From contig NC_092650.1 in the NCBI RefSeq assembly GCF_032118995.1, forward strand, positions 4,960,001 to 5,024,000: DNA of 64,000 nucleotides. The letters are read 5' to 3'. The position numbers and the translations under genes were made by a program. Position 1 is the first letter of the stretch, and the number at the start of each line of letters is the position of its first letter. Positions 29,601 to 37,251 of this stretch are shown here, piece after piece. The notes beneath the pieces were generated by a model. It was given only the letters and a program-made list of their open reading frames with translations. It was not told the origin of the DNA and did no database searches. This DNA is from Asterias amurensis. Taxonomy: Eukaryota; Echinodermata; Asteroidea; Forcipulatida; Asteriidae.

Positions 29601-29893
29601 ATCAATACAGCTTTCTCTATTGTTGCTGTGTACGGCGTCGAGATTTTATTTATGGGTGGCTAAACACTGCGTGCAACTGTAAGTACAGGCATGGAGGTAG
29701 AACGAATGCACTGAAACATCAACAAGTAAAATAGGAGTTATGTATAAAATGATAACTTTACCTTGTTAGTTTCAACGTCTATGACGCCCCACGTTAGAAG
29801 AACCAAATCAGTTTCGTCAGTACCGAGAAGTGCCCCTCGCTGTCCCGCCGTCGTACAAAACACTATCACCAAGTAATTATGTGCGTTGGCCAT
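97..29893 (-). CDS. ESRP: Epithelial splicing regulatory protein (ESRP/fusilli), 3' end outside window
   Basis: Nuclear RNA-binding protein that, in the known family, binds GU-rich sites next to alternative exons and drives epithelial splicing patterns. Thirteen coding exons (listed separately) join in frame to 671 residues. Order: N-terminal conserved region (1-~200), assigned a ribonuclease H/DnaQ-like fold in family databases and here containing [13 protein letters not shown] and [15 protein letters not shown]1 about 225-300 ([10 protein letters not shown]); RRM2 about 326-405 ([10 protein letters not shown] ... NRYIEIF); RRM3 about 467-546 (CIRMRGLPF ... ERYVEVF); a Pro/Gln/Thr-rich linker 569-645; and the start of a fourth RRM-like segment ([11 protein letters not shown] ... 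VAQFFQGYG, 647-671). Vertebrate ESRP1/2 are about 680-730 residues, so only the C-terminal tail is missing. The start [12 protein letters not shown] aligns with the family N-terminus. All introns are GT-AG. ESRP1 and ESRP2 are not told apart; a single invertebrate orthologue is expected. Family assignment is very secure. Confidence 0.96.
405..1227 (-). other. ESRP intron 12
   Basis: Unique-looking AT-rich sequence. I see no further coding segment and no recognised repeat. Confidence 0.6.
1228..1414 (-). CDS. ESRP: ESRP exon 12 (end of RRM3)
   Basis: Residues 507-568: [20 protein letters not shown] and [20 protein letters not shown]. Donor GTAAGA. No second in-frame donor resembling the alternative nuclear-localisation splice of human ESRP1 is obvious just downstream. 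Confidence 0.94.
1622..1705 (-). repeat. tRNA-derived SINE fragment, family A
   Basis: On the minus strand it reads a tRNA-like B box with flanks (GGTTGTGGGTTTGAATCCCA, then CCCGAGT), as in the fuller copies at 43560 and 60370. Lies in ESRP intron 11. Confidence 0.6.
1719..2000 (-). CDS. ESRP: ESRP exon 11 (linker and start of RRM3)
   Basis: Residues 413-506. A Pro/His-rich linker is followed by [20 protein letters not shown] and [11 protein letters not shown], the start of RRM3. Acceptor TTTCCTCAG, donor GTGAGT. Confidence 0.95.
2477..2683 (-). CDS. ESRP: ESRP exon 10 (body of RRM2)
   Basis: Residues 344-412: [40 protein letters not shown] and [16 protein letters not shown]. The last motif is almost invariant in ESRP proteins. 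Phase 0 on both sides. Confidence 0.96.
2715..3077 (+). mobile_element. MITE family M1, TTAA-bounded
   Basis: About 360 bp non-coding element in ESRP intron 9. It opens with TTAAAGGCAGTGGACACTAT and closes with the inverted end (AATAGTGTCCAGTGTCTTTAA, one base varied). Conserved interior blocks include CACAGGTTTGTTATTTTATG and ATACACCAAGTG. A TTAA at each border suggests TTAA target duplication as in piggyBac-type transposition (inference). At least a dozen relatives occur in the window. Confidence 0.85.
3481..3850 (+). mobile_element. MITE family M2 with M1-like interior
   Basis: Termini TTAAAGCCATTGGACCCTTT and AAAGGGTCCAATGGCTTTAA are exact inverted repeats. The right half (GATGACCGATTGAGCC, TTTTCACAGGTTTGGTATTT, ATACACGAAGTG) matches the interior of M1 elements although the ends differ. 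Confidence 0.85.
3851..5494 (-). other. Remainder of ESRP intron 9
   Basis: AT-rich sequence without coding signal. A 108-codon open frame at 4702-5028 (plus) shows no family resemblance and is probably chance. Confidence 0.5.
5495..5592 (-). CDS. ESRP: ESRP exon 9 (start of RRM2)
   Basis: Encodes [20 protein letters not shown] and [12 protein letters not shown], the first strand and helix of RRM2. Acceptor GTTTTCAG, donor GTAAGT; phase 1 in, phase 0 out. Confidence 0.94.
5765..5930 (+). repeat. Dispersed repeat fragment
   Basis: Resembles segments at 42100-42215 and 43145-43290: each has a GTGGCAGGAAAAC or GTGGGAGGAA-type start and a closing stretch around CTAGAGGTGGA followed by GGGAAAGA. 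Probably the 3' part of a SINE or LINE; family not identified. Confidence 0.45.
5965..6350 (+). mobile_element. MITE family M1, TTAA-bounded
   Basis: Full-length copy in ESRP intron 8 running from TTAAAGGCAGTGGACACTAT to ATAGTGTCCACTGCCTTTAA. It has the central inverted pair around GAGGTCTCGAAATCAAGC. Forward orientation, 109 bp from exon 8. Confidence 0.9.
6460..6502 (-). CDS. ESRP: ESRP exon 8 (43 nt)
   Basis: Encodes [15 protein letters not shown], the RRM1-RRM2 linker (VYKATGEDFLKIAGG in vertebrates). Acceptor ATTATTCAG, donor GTATGG. Because 43 is not a multiple of 3, skipping it would shift the frame. Confidence 0.93.
6690..6870 (+). repeat. SINE family C, 5'-truncated, A-rich tail
   Basis: Contains GGTAGTGCTTTCTACTCTA and GTAACCCTGTTTCAGCCCTA, and ends in an A-rich tail (AAAATTAAAATAAAAAATT). 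Minus-strand relatives at 62495 and 53985 retain tRNA-like heads. Lies in ESRP intron 7. Confidence 0.6.
7419..7789 (-). mobile_element. MITE family M1, reverse orientation
   Basis: Reverse-oriented copy in ESRP intron 7. It starts TTAAAGACAGTGGACACTAT, has AACAAACCTGTGAAAATTTT near its left end and the central GAGGTCTCGAAATCAAATTC, and ends ATAGTGTCCACTGCTAAA with the terminal TTAA damaged. Confidence 0.85.
8212..8344 (-). CDS. ESRP: ESRP exon 7 (end of RRM1)
   Basis: Encodes [20 protein letters not shown], then [24 protein letters not shown], completing RRM1. Nearly the same as the vertebrate block (ALCLNAQGRRNGEALVRF). Acceptor ATTTTAG, donor GTATGT. Confidence 0.95.
8467..8710. mobile_element. 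Inverted-repeat element (244 bp)
   Basis: Left end GTTTACTTCTCGTG is mirrored by CACGAGAAGTAAAC, and just inside, CAGGGAGCAGAGACTCTG is mirrored by CAGAGTCTCTGCTCCCTG. Non-coding MITE-like element in ESRP intron 6. A single copy is seen here. Confidence 0.75.
9018..9064. repeat. Short tandem duplication
   Basis: The motif TTTTCTATCAACAGACGAGA followed by GTC occurs twice head to tail. Confidence 0.8.
9817..10250 (+). mobile_element. MITE family M3 carrying an inserted LINE-type tail
   Basis: Ends AAAGGGAAGGTACACGTTTG and CACCAAACGTGTAATTTCA are inverted relatives. The interior follows M1 (TAAAACAATGTAAGAAACGG, ATACACCAAGTGACGAGA). Bases about 9979-10062 interrupt it with a reverse-oriented AATAATAATA ... 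GCGCACATATCC ... AAGGCGCTGA tail like that at the LINE 3' end. Confidence 0.7.
10986..11096 (-). CDS. ESRP: ESRP exon 6 (start of RRM1)
   Basis: Encodes [20 protein letters not shown] followed by [18 protein letters not shown]: beta-1 and alpha-1 of the first quasi-RRM. Acceptor TATCGTAG, donor GTAAGT. Confidence 0.94.
11097..12035 (-). other. ESRP intron 5
   Basis: AT-rich. Near 11150-11330 a loosely repeated motif (CCGGAAGTGTT, ATCAATATCGATTGATT) recurs. The simple repeat listed next is the only other feature. Confidence 0.5.
11541..11614. repeat. AT-rich microsatellite (TAAA)n
   Basis: Repeats of AAAT/AAAAT units after a C-rich run at 11522-11532. Confidence 0.95.
12036..12090 (-). CDS. 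ESRP: ESRP exon 5 (55 nt)
   Basis: Short exon encoding [18 protein letters not shown], the counterpart of the NHRFSDPERVNYKFESGT segment of vertebrate ESRP1. Acceptor TTTTACAG, donor GTAAGT; phases 1 and 2 fit both neighbours. Confidence 0.92.
12091..15245 (-). other. ESRP intron 4
   Basis: No coding exon recognised. Overlapping open frames at 12989-13400 do not resemble known proteins. GGTATTGGAGGCAT is repeated near 13778-13823. The M1-type composite at 14655-15189 fills the end nearest exon 4. Confidence 0.5.
14655..15189 (-). mobile_element. M1-type MITE, reverse orientation, with an insert
   Basis: Starts AAGACACTTGACACTTTTGG and ends CAATAGTGTCCAGTGCCGTTA. Between the two M1 halves lies an insert (about 14846-15020) starting CATTCATAAATACCTCAGAC and containing TATTGGTGGAGAGCGCGTCA, which recurs in reverse at 34182-34245. 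So one element is nested in another, or the body is a variant. Confidence 0.7.
15246..15341 (-). CDS. ESRP: ESRP exon 4
   Basis: Acceptor TTTGTCAG, donor GTAAGG. It encodes [20 protein letters not shown] and [10 protein letters not shown], aligned with the family segment before the short HRF motif. It is isolated between introns of 7.1 and 3.2 kb. Confidence 0.9.
17155..17320 (-). repeat. SINE family B, truncated (tail end)
   Basis: Reverse copy starting AATAATAATATCGAAGTCTT then ATAGCGCACGTACC ... AAGGCGCTGAGTATA, and ending TTTACAAGGTGCTACC. Same tail and body as the fuller copy at 32664. Confidence 0.65.
18300..18450 (-). repeat. SINE family A, partial
   Basis: Shares TTTTTACCCATACACCGATG, TACTCAGTACTTTCCCGAGT and the hairpin CCTGTGA ... 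TCACAGG with the copies at 43560 and 60370. The tRNA-like head is missing. Confidence 0.7.
18945..19150 (+). repeat. tRNA-derived SINE, family E
   Basis: A-box-like GTGGTCCAGTGGTTAGAG and B-box-like GGTTGTGGGTTCGAATTTCC lie about 35 bp apart, as in tRNAs. The shared body GATTGGCTGTTG and TTTGTATG matches the copy at 48710. This is a pol III-type SINE, not a functional tRNA, because stem pairing is poor. Confidence 0.75.
21262..21385 (+). repeat. SINE family A, forward, diverged
   Basis: Contains CTGTTCTAGAATTTGCAAGG, a B box GTGAGTTCGAATCCCATCCG and then ACACACATCAGTGTATGGGT. These are the reverse complement of the family A features seen on the other strand elsewhere. Confidence 0.65.
22438..22660 (-). 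CDS. ESRP: ESRP exon 3
   Basis: Residues 91-164 plus one base. It carries the most conserved N-terminal block ([33 protein letters not shown]). The donor GTATCC is weak, but joining here recreates ADYLKI, which aligns with EYL in vertebrate ESRP, so protein continuity supports it. Confidence 0.92.
24257..24699 (+). mobile_element. MITE family M1 with internal duplication
   Basis: Starts TTAAAGGCAGTGGACACTAT and ends CAATAGTGCCCAGTGTCTTAA. A segment of about 60 bp near the left end (ATAATTATTAGCATAAA ... TTACTTGGTAGTGAGTTATG) is repeated in tandem, which makes this copy longer than its relatives. Confidence 0.85.
26789..26947. mobile_element. CCCAATTTCATAG element, degenerate
   Basis: Left end TGGCCCAATTTCATAGAGCT matches the terminal repeat of the copies at 38668 and 48929. 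The right end (GCTTAAAAGCAGCTCT) is eroded. Confidence 0.5.
27600..27975 (-). mobile_element. M3/M1 hybrid MITE, reverse orientation
   Basis: Left end TTAAAGACATGTGCACGTTT resembles M3, the right end ATAGTGCCCAGTGCCTATAA resembles M1, and the interior carries AACAAACCTGTGAAAACTTG and GATGCTTGATTTCGGCACC. About 130 bp from ESRP exon 2. Confidence 0.7.
28107..28244 (-). CDS. ESRP: ESRP exon 2
   Basis: Residues 45-90, acceptor CTGTGCAG, donor GTAAGG, phase 0 on both sides. It encodes [20 protein letters not shown] and then [14 protein letters not shown], matching the family's N-terminal region before the [10 protein letters not shown] motif. Confidence 0.93.
28245..29761 (-). other. ESRP intron 1
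   Basis: AT-rich with no recognised repeat or exon. The 102-codon open frame at 29426-29734 has no recognisable similarity. Confidence 0.5.
29762..29893 (-). CDS. ESRP: ESRP exon 1 (coding, start codon)
   Basis: Residues 1-44. ATG is at 29893-29891 and the donor GTAAAG follows 29762 in phase 0. It encodes the conserved start of the family ([12 protein letters not shown] ... [15 protein letters not shown]). Any 5' UTR exon further upstream cannot be recognised. Confidence 0.93.
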
Positions 29894-32280
29894 AATGTCG
29901 ACGGAGAAGAAAGTGTTAACTAAATTATAGTTGTAGAAAAGTTGAGATCCACCTCGCCAAACTACTTGAAGCTGCTATTTTAGTCACAGAAGTATAACTA
30001 CACCCGAGTTAAAAAAAGAAACAACCATGTACCACCAAAAGCAACACCACCCGGATTGTGTGGTGACTCGTCAGAAGACAGGAATAACACTGCTGGAGCG
30101 GATTGTGATGAAAACAGTGATCAGATTGAGAGAGACGGGGATATCTGTTTGAATAAGGGCTGACTGTACGGGCAGCGTGTACGGGACAGACCCCGAGGCC
30201 GAGTCCTATTGTTATACCCCCTCCAGCCGATTGGACCATCCGAGTATTACGTGGCAAACCAATTGAAAAGAAGAAAAATCGGGGGCGTGGACATTATTTT
30301 TCACTCTCTCGGTCTTTCACTCTAGTTCCCAGTCTCACACCGTGAATGCAATCACCTATACGACGAGTAGCGCAGCTCTCCTCTACCAGTAAATAATTCC
30401 AAAGGCCCACAGTCTATTGAATTTGTGGATAATAGATTCTGGAGAGCATCGAGCACCACGTATAGCCCGACCTTCCCATTGAACAATGCATGACTAGCCA
30501 AGTGTGACCACTTGTTAAATAGCAGGGTATCCCAAACTATGAACGGGACCGGCCATGCTGAACAATTTCAAAACAATTTTTTTCGTTTTACCAGCATATA
30601 AAATATTTCTGTGGGTTAGACCTCCACATGTTTTTTGTCACGAGAAGTTGTTTTGTCATGGCGGGCCATTAATCACAAACTGCAAGCAAACAGGAAAAAT
30701 GTCTCCTCAAAAATATTTTTTTAGCAGCAGCTGTATCTAATTATATCTAGATATAATTATTACGTAAACATCTTTTGTAGGCTTAAAATGATAACACTTA
30801 TTCAATGCGTATTCTATAATCCCATAAGGTTTGGACTTTGAAATGTAAGCCATGTGTATCAGGTTGTCTTGTGCACGTGTCTACTAGGTCTCATATAGGC
30901 TAGCTACAATTTCGTGAACCGCATTCACGTGTTTCTTAAATATCACTTCATAGATATTATTTTACTATTTTATAATTACTGGATGCGACATTGGGGCATA
31001 ATTTGTGATGATTATGCTCCGATAATTATTAGCATGAGTATGTATTTTGCAATATTAAAGGGCTCCGACATTTGAAAAACAAAATGTATCATTAATCATT
31101 AAATAGCTTCAAGTTTATTTCGTATTTCTCCATCCTCACCGGGAGTAGCAACAAAGCAAAGTGTTTCGTTCCGTCAATATTCCACTAGAAACTTGTAGTG
31201 TCTTTTCGGCGTTCTCGGCCATTTTGAATTCGCCGGCATTGCCGGGCCATTTGCACTGGGGGAAAACTGAGACGAATTTACCACAACGTCATCGCTCCTA
31301 GTAGTCCCCTATGCTGCCAGGAGCAAGCCTTCTCCCCCAAAACCAAAACCGATATCAGCTTTAGAACATTATTCCCATCATTGTTTCTCTATCTCCATAA
31401 ATATAACATGCAGCATTTTTGTAGAGTAACGTATGAAGCTTCATTAATTTACAAAATGTTCGCAAATGTGTTATCCGGGTTCCACGGCAACAGACCCATT
31501 TCTGGGTCGGCATTGACTGTTTTCGGGTCAAAGTGACCCAGAATCTGAGCCAGAACCATGGGTCGTGTCATCAGGGGACATGGGCTTGACCCTTGCTTAG
31601 TGAACGATGTAAGGTCAATAGTCGGAACAACTTGATGTGACTTTTAACATGACATATAATTTTGCAGATCGAACTAAAAATGAGTTTAAGGCTGCTTGTT
31701 AAAAAGTTCATAATGTATCATGCGTTGCATGTGGGCTGTAATAGACAGAACAAACAATTAAAGATGTAGCAAAATGGCAACCGATTTCAGTGAAAAGAAA
31801 ACTTTGCTGACCTTCGAGCAAGATGGGGATACCAGATAGCCTGCCATGTGGGATCAGCAACATGGCAAAGACATACAAAATAGCACAGTTAGGAAGAGGT
31901 CTACTTCACTTTTGTATAAAACTGTTTTCGAGTCCCATCAAGCGTTATGTTCCATATTGTGTTTTCAGTGCCCTTTCTATATTGAGTAGGCCTAACTACA
32001 TATTGTATACTCTTCCAAAACAAAATACATCATCCAAGTTGCGAATCATTAATCGTTTTAATAATCCAAGCCTTATATGCGGTTTAGTGTTTGAAATGCT
32101 GGTAGGTTTAGAACAGCGATGTTATTAGAAAACAATCATGACCAAATAATGAACGGAATTATTTACTGGTACCTATTAGAGAGTCAATAAGAGACGAGGC
32201 TGGGGCAGCTGATGTAATATCATGATGGATTCAAACATCCAAAACTGTAAATGAGCCATAGGAGAAGCAACCAGCATTTG

Positions 32281-32661
32281 TTAAAGACACTAGACATTGG
32301 TAATCTTCAAAGAGCAACCAGTCTTTTCACTTGCTGTACCTCAACATATGCATCAAAATAACAAACCTGTGAAAATTTGAACTTAATCGGTCGTCGAAGT
32401 TGTGAGATAATAATGAAAGAAAAAACAACCTTGTGTCGCGAAGTTGTGTGCTTTAAGATACTTGATTTTGAGACCTCAAATTCTAAATCTGAGGTCTCGA
32501 AATCAAATTCGTGGAAAATTACTTCTTTCTCGAAAACTAGCTATAGGGAGCCGTTTCTCACAATGTTTTATACTATCAGCAGCTCCCCATTACTGGTTAC
32601 CAAATAAGTATTTATGCTAATAATTATTTTGAGGAATTACCAATACTGACCATTGCTTTAA
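32281..32661 (-). mobile_element. MITE family M1, reverse orientation
   Basis: Starts TTAAAGACACTAGACATTGG and ends TACCAATACTGACCATTGCT before TTTAA. The interior has GAGGTCTCGAAATCAAATTC and AACAAACCTGTGAAAATTTG. Confidence 0.85.
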
Positions 32662-32663
32662 AC

Positions 32664-33062
32664 ACTAATAATAATATAAAAAATATCGAAGTCTTATACA
32701 GCGCAAGTATCTCAACAGTGTACCAAAGACGCTTAGTATACATGTACTTGTTTTTTGTTGTCGTTTTTTTACAGAAAGATGGGTTTTTGAAGTTATTAAT
32801 TCTGAGACCAAATGATGTAGCACATTGTACGGTTTACAAGGTGCTACGGCGCATTCAGCAGCCAGGAACACCGGGCGAACTGGGTTGTTTTACGTGTGTT
32901 AACCCACAACACACGGGACCAACGGCTTTACGTCCCATCCGAAGGACGAAGCTTAAGAACACAAAGGACAAAAGTGTCACGACTGTGACTCGAACCCATA
33001 CTCTGCTGATCAAAAACACCACAGAGCTTGCTCTTAACCGAACGGCCACGACACTTCCTCTT
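32664..33062 (-). repeat. tRNA-derived SINE, family B, near full length
   Basis: Read on the minus strand: tRNA-like head with an A-box-like CGTGGCCGTTCGGTTAAGAG and a B box ATGGGTTCGAGTCACAGTC; a body with AACACACGTAAAACAACCCA and GCACCTTGTAAACC; and a tail with AAGCGTCTTTGG, ACTTGCGCTGTATAAGACTT and TATTATTATTA. The tail resembles the 3' end of the LINE at 39722. Confidence 0.75.
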
Positions 33063-33792
33063 AATGTCTTGAGACATTTATTAACTTAAACTTCTTCAAA
33101 TTTCCAAGTGAAATCTTTACAGGAATTTAATACGTTTTGATAATTGGAACCCATTGTCATTGTTTCAAGTTGTAGATAAAAAACTAACCTTTGAAATTCC
33201 CTTTCAAAAGAAGGTAGCTTGCATTCTAGATACATTGCCGAAGGAGCGGTTATTATGTCCACTGCAGGAATAATAATCTGCAGTTGGAATACACGATCTG
33301 AGAAACGTCCCTGCCAGTGACGCTTCTCAGATTAAATTATTTTGGGGATAAAAAGTGATATATTTCCACAACCGCAGTATGTACTTCGAAGTGAAAAGTT
33401 TCTCATAATGCATTTTACTATCGTTCCCCAAACGTCACACACTGTAATAACCAAAGAAAACAACATATTTTGTGTACCAACAATATCTGTAGCACATTGT
33501 ATACCAATGTGCTGCATAAATCATATTCAAGAGCATTATTTTATTAACCCTCTTCAGGGCAAAAGAAGTGTTTGGAGGATAACGCCTACAACACACTGAT
33601 GGGCAAAAACCCATGACCCGCCCACTAACCCATAGCCCGCCCGCCCCAACTGCAAGCGGGTCAAAACATTGAACGGACAAGAGTTACTGGTACCAGGGAA
33701 TCGACATAAAGGAGGTGAGGGACAGCTTGGTGCATATCTCCAGCAGCTAATGATGGGCGGTCATGATTAAGGGAATCAATGTGTGGTGAAGA

Positions 33793-33912
33793 GGTTTTCA
33801 ACTAGTGGTTTAATCCCAACGAGGCCTGGTTCTTGATAATTTTACCGAGACGAAGTCGAGGTAAATTATCAAGAACCAGGTCTCGGCGGGTTTGAACCAC
33901 TAGTTGAAAACC
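33793..33912. repeat. Foldback hairpin, family F1
   Basis: GGTTTTCAACTAGTGGTTTA pairs with GAACCACTAGTTGAAAACC, and CCTGGTTCTTGATAATTTTA pairs with GTAAATTATCAAGAACCAGG. The loop is only a few bases. Followed by ATTCCCATTCATAAATACC, as after the foldback at 55823. Confidence 0.85.
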
Positions 33913-34138
33913 GATTCAACACACTTTGATTCCCATTCATAAATACCTTTTCGGTCAAAAACATCAACACTTTTTGGTCAAAAAGTAAAATAAATGCAAA
34001 AATTATATTGTTCAATGATTTCTTTCAACACAACACCCCTCCAGCTATGAAATTGTAAAGCCCTCCGCCGCCCTCGGGTAAACAACTACTTATAAGGGAA
34101 TGCTGTGCGCGTCGCGCGTATCGTGTGATGTGGCACAA

Positions 34139-34245
34139 CCATTGATCTCCATTATACTGACAGTATAATGGAGATCAATGGGCACCCACGTGACGCGCTC
34201 TCCACCAATAGGAATAGCGAAACTGTCTGATGTATTTATGAATGT
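34139..34245. repeat. Palindrome plus shared repeat end
   Basis: CCATTGATCTCCATTATACT and its complement form a near-perfect 43-nt hairpin. The following stretch to 34245 (CACGTGACGCGCTCTCCACC ... GTATTTATGAATG) is the reverse of the insert at 14846-14905. CATTCATAAATACC at 33935 may be the opposite end of the same element. Confidence 0.75.
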
Positions 34246-35168
34246 TAAAAATAACTGAAACCTGACGGCCTATCTAACAAAATTGTGTTTCTGTTAAACT
34301 GTGCATCTTAGTTAATGTGACTTTAATTTCAATGCAACTAGGCCACCGTAAATCAGTTATTGGTCAGTTACAATACTGTATCATACACTTTTGATTTTAG
34401 TACATGAATAGCACAAAAGAATCATTATCCAAATGGAAAGTTTCGACTGATTCACCGACTCGATAAACTGTCTAAAGGTATACAAGTTTGTGGTAAAAAA
34501 AATACCGCGTCATCTGCAGCTGGTTTCCATGGGCAAGACTCATTTCCAATGCAATACCATTTCAGCCATCTCACTTAAGAGTATATAGATTGAAAGTGAA
34601 GTGTTTTGGTTTGCACGTTCAGGGACGAGGGTTGACCCTGCTACATTTGGCGACCCACAACACTTTCCAGGACATTGAATGTTTTGTAAATGGGATATTA
34701 TTTCGACAGCACTCAACTGTTAATTATTTGGCAATGCGACGAGCAAAGAGCACCTACCTCACCAAAAGTAAATAATGCAACAGAGATTGCCAGTATGTGT
34801 AAAGCTATGGTAATTACTCCAAGAATTAATTACCGTTAAACTTACAGAGCACTGGCCCAGGGGGAGCTTTTGGTATAAATGTAGTTTTAGAGGAACTTTC
34901 TAAAAACCAAACATGGTGGGAAAGGCTTCAGGCACGAAGTCTTTCTCACGCATCTGAAAGCACACAGTTCTAGGCAACTATGTAATGTTCAATGTTACTT
35001 TCTTTCAACTTCGACTGTACTACCAGTTGCGCCCAAATTGGGCTATTTTGTACATTATTGTTACTATTTGCATATTATACATAGAGTGAGGAGACTGGTC
35101 TTCGACAATTAAAGTGGACTATGTCGTCTTAGTATGGTGTTTGAAGCTTTGCATGGTGTGGAGAATAC

Positions 35169-35321
35169 GAGCAAATATAAGTATAAATATTAAAAGTAGA
35201 CTTGCGGGTACAACCATGGGTAAAAACTCTTTTGAAGGACCGGTGGCTCTGAAAAGAGCCAGTTTTTACCCATGGTTGTACCCGCAAGTTTACTATTAAT
35301 ATTTATATTTATAGTTGCTCG
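35169..35321. repeat. Foldback hairpin (about 150 bp)
   Basis: The left arm contains CTTGCGGGTACAACCATGGG and TAAAAACT; the right arm is its complement (AGTTTTTACCCATGGTTGTA, CCCGCAAG). Outer CGAGCAAATATAAGTATAAA pairs with TTTATATTTATAGTTGCTCG. Confidence 0.9.
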
Positions 35322-35878
35322 TCTTCGTATGTTTTCTTCATCTAAACTGAGCACCCACCAATCTGACCAAACAGTGTGTGCACACTAAAGTAGGCTGTGT
35401 CGTTTGTGTAAAAACCTGGGGTGGGCCGGGTTGGATTGTGGGTAGGCCTAAGGCCTACATCATACAAAGACGCATGGAGACTCCTTTTATTGAGGGGAAG
35501 AGGTGTGATTTGCCCGCATTTATCATCATACCGAGTAAAAACTCAATATTCGTCTGTCCATGTTTTTGTTCTCGTGTGCCCGAACTTCCAATAGGCCCCA
35601 CTATTAATTGCCTGATGGGGTTTGTTACTCTCCTCCTTCGTCAATGTATAGGGATATTGGTCTGATCATACTCGCTTTGTTGAATTCACGAAGAGCCTAC
35701 CGTTCGAGTTGTTACGAAACATTTTTCAAGTTTTGTTGCTGCACCCGAACAAATAGACATTGACAACATAGGGGACCGCCAACATGGGCTATATAGATAG
35801 GTAGCTCTCAGTTGGTAGCCCTGGCGGCCTTACAATTTCGTATTTAATACAGTGTATCTGTGTACAGCGAAAGAGCTA

Positions 35879-36042
35879 CACTGGGTGCGTTCGTTTAGCT
35901 TCCCTGGGTCGACCCCGGTGTGTGGCGTGGTTTTTTTCCAGGACAAACATGTGCAGATAATAACCCACGTTCGTCCTGAAAAAAAAACGCCACACACCGG
36001 GGTCGACCCAGGGAAGCTATTAAACGAACGCACCCACTGTAG
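35879..36042. repeat. Foldback hairpin (about 164 bp) next to a tRNA-like piece
   Basis: The arm CACTGGGTGCGTTCGTTTA then CTTCCCTGGGTCGACCCCGG then TGTGTGGCG is matched in reverse almost perfectly on the other side. The adjacent 36043-36100 sequence (TAGAGCGCCGGCACGGTAAT ... TGGTTCGAATCCCAC) is tRNA-like and probably part of a SINE. Confidence 0.88.
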
Positions 36043-37176
36043 CCCAGTGTAGAGCGCCGGCACGGTAATCCGGAGAAGTCGTTGGTTCGAATCCCACTAT
36101 TGTCTTTGTTCAACCCCATTCAAATAATTGTCCACATTAACATGGATTCGTTTTCGGTTGTGTCTTTGTGGTTTCTGGCTCACTTGTAGGCTTATGAAGT
36201 GGCTAACCCGTGTGAAAAAAAAGTATGACAAAGTCCAAGCTGTAGTAGTCCTTAGCCCACCAGCATGTTCTGCATCCCCAATCCGAACCCAGCATTTCGA
36301 AGTTTTATACTTCATTCATGTTAGGAATAAAATGTGAAACTAACGCTTACACGCTGACAAACATGCCCATAAATAAATTGCTATTGTATGATTATTTTCA
36401 GAAAGTTAACGTTTCACTGACTTTTATGGGGGCAATTTGGAATTCAAGCGGCTCATCATTATGCTAATCTCGGTGAACCTGAACGCTTTTTTGAAGACTT
36501 GTCTGGGCCTAATGTGCTTCCCGTGAGTTTATTTGTTCTTTTATTGGAGTTGTGGGTGTTTGATGTTTGTGAGTTATCTCCTAGTTATGGCTGGCGTGAA
36601 GCCAGTGTTGGTGTTTTCGGCTGAACATTCCATCAACAGAGGTAGAACCTCAGCTGAGTGAGAAACTAAATAAAACATGACCTTAATTTTGTTTTTAACG
36701 CCCTATACGGTAATTTGTGTTGGTGTTTAAATTAAGACGTATACACACTTTGTATTTGTATCGTAAATGGGAGTTTCAAGTTTATATTTTACTTTATATC
36801 TAACATTAACTTCTCTCTTCTCTATTTTCTTGATGGAAACAAAACATTTTCAATGAAAGGAGTTTGCGACCTCTATTGACCAACTGCATTAATTCCAAAC
36901 CTGGATAATCTTAGTCGTTGGCGGCGGGCTTGCATAAACATTGTCAAGTTTAGTCATTCATTGACAGTGTCGGCCGGCCACCGATTAATTTTCGTAATGT
37001 CAATTAATTTATTACCCATTCATCTTTAACTCTACATATTTTGAAATAATGTTTTCGACCAGCTAACGAAAAACTGACTGGGTTTGTGTCTTTTGGGCGT
37101 GTAGATTGCTGAAGAAAGACAGAGATTCAAAGAGGTTGTTCCAACTTCCTGTGTGTGGTGGTGACGGCCGGCGTCG

Positions 37177-37251
37177 ATGAACACCAGTTTTAACAACAAT
37201 GACTTCGATCACCGATTTGCCACCAGAGTTACTGTCTTATTTACTGTCTAA
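37177..37251 (+). promoter_or_regulatory. Overlapping upstream ORF of the F-box gene
   Basis: ATG at 37177 opens a 24-codon frame that ends at TAA 37249-37251, overlapping the main start at 37199 in another frame. The upstream ATG has T at -3 and the main ATG has A at -3, so leaky scanning is plausible. Whether the transcript begins upstream of 37177 is unknown. Confidence 0.5.

Larger units (their letters stand above)
29894..37198. other. Intergenic region between divergent ESRP and FBXO31-like genes
   Basis: Must contain both promoters, but no TATA box or other promoter element can be assigned with confidence. Repeats at 32281, 32664, 33793, 34139, 35169 and 35879 are listed separately. 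A diverged M1-like stretch is possible at about 34808-35112. The block 31490-31600 repeats GGGTC/GACCC words (CCATTTCTGGGTCGG, AAAGTGACCCAGAATC). No convincing gene. Confidence 0.55.

Noticed and set aside
29426..29734. 102-codon open frame near ESRP exon 1 as a small gene
   Set aside because: No domain, signal sequence or splice partner is seen; it lies inside ESRP intron 1.
37177..37251. ATG at 37177 as the start of the F-box protein
   Set aside because: Its frame ends after 24 codons; the F-box sequence lies in the frame starting at 37199.
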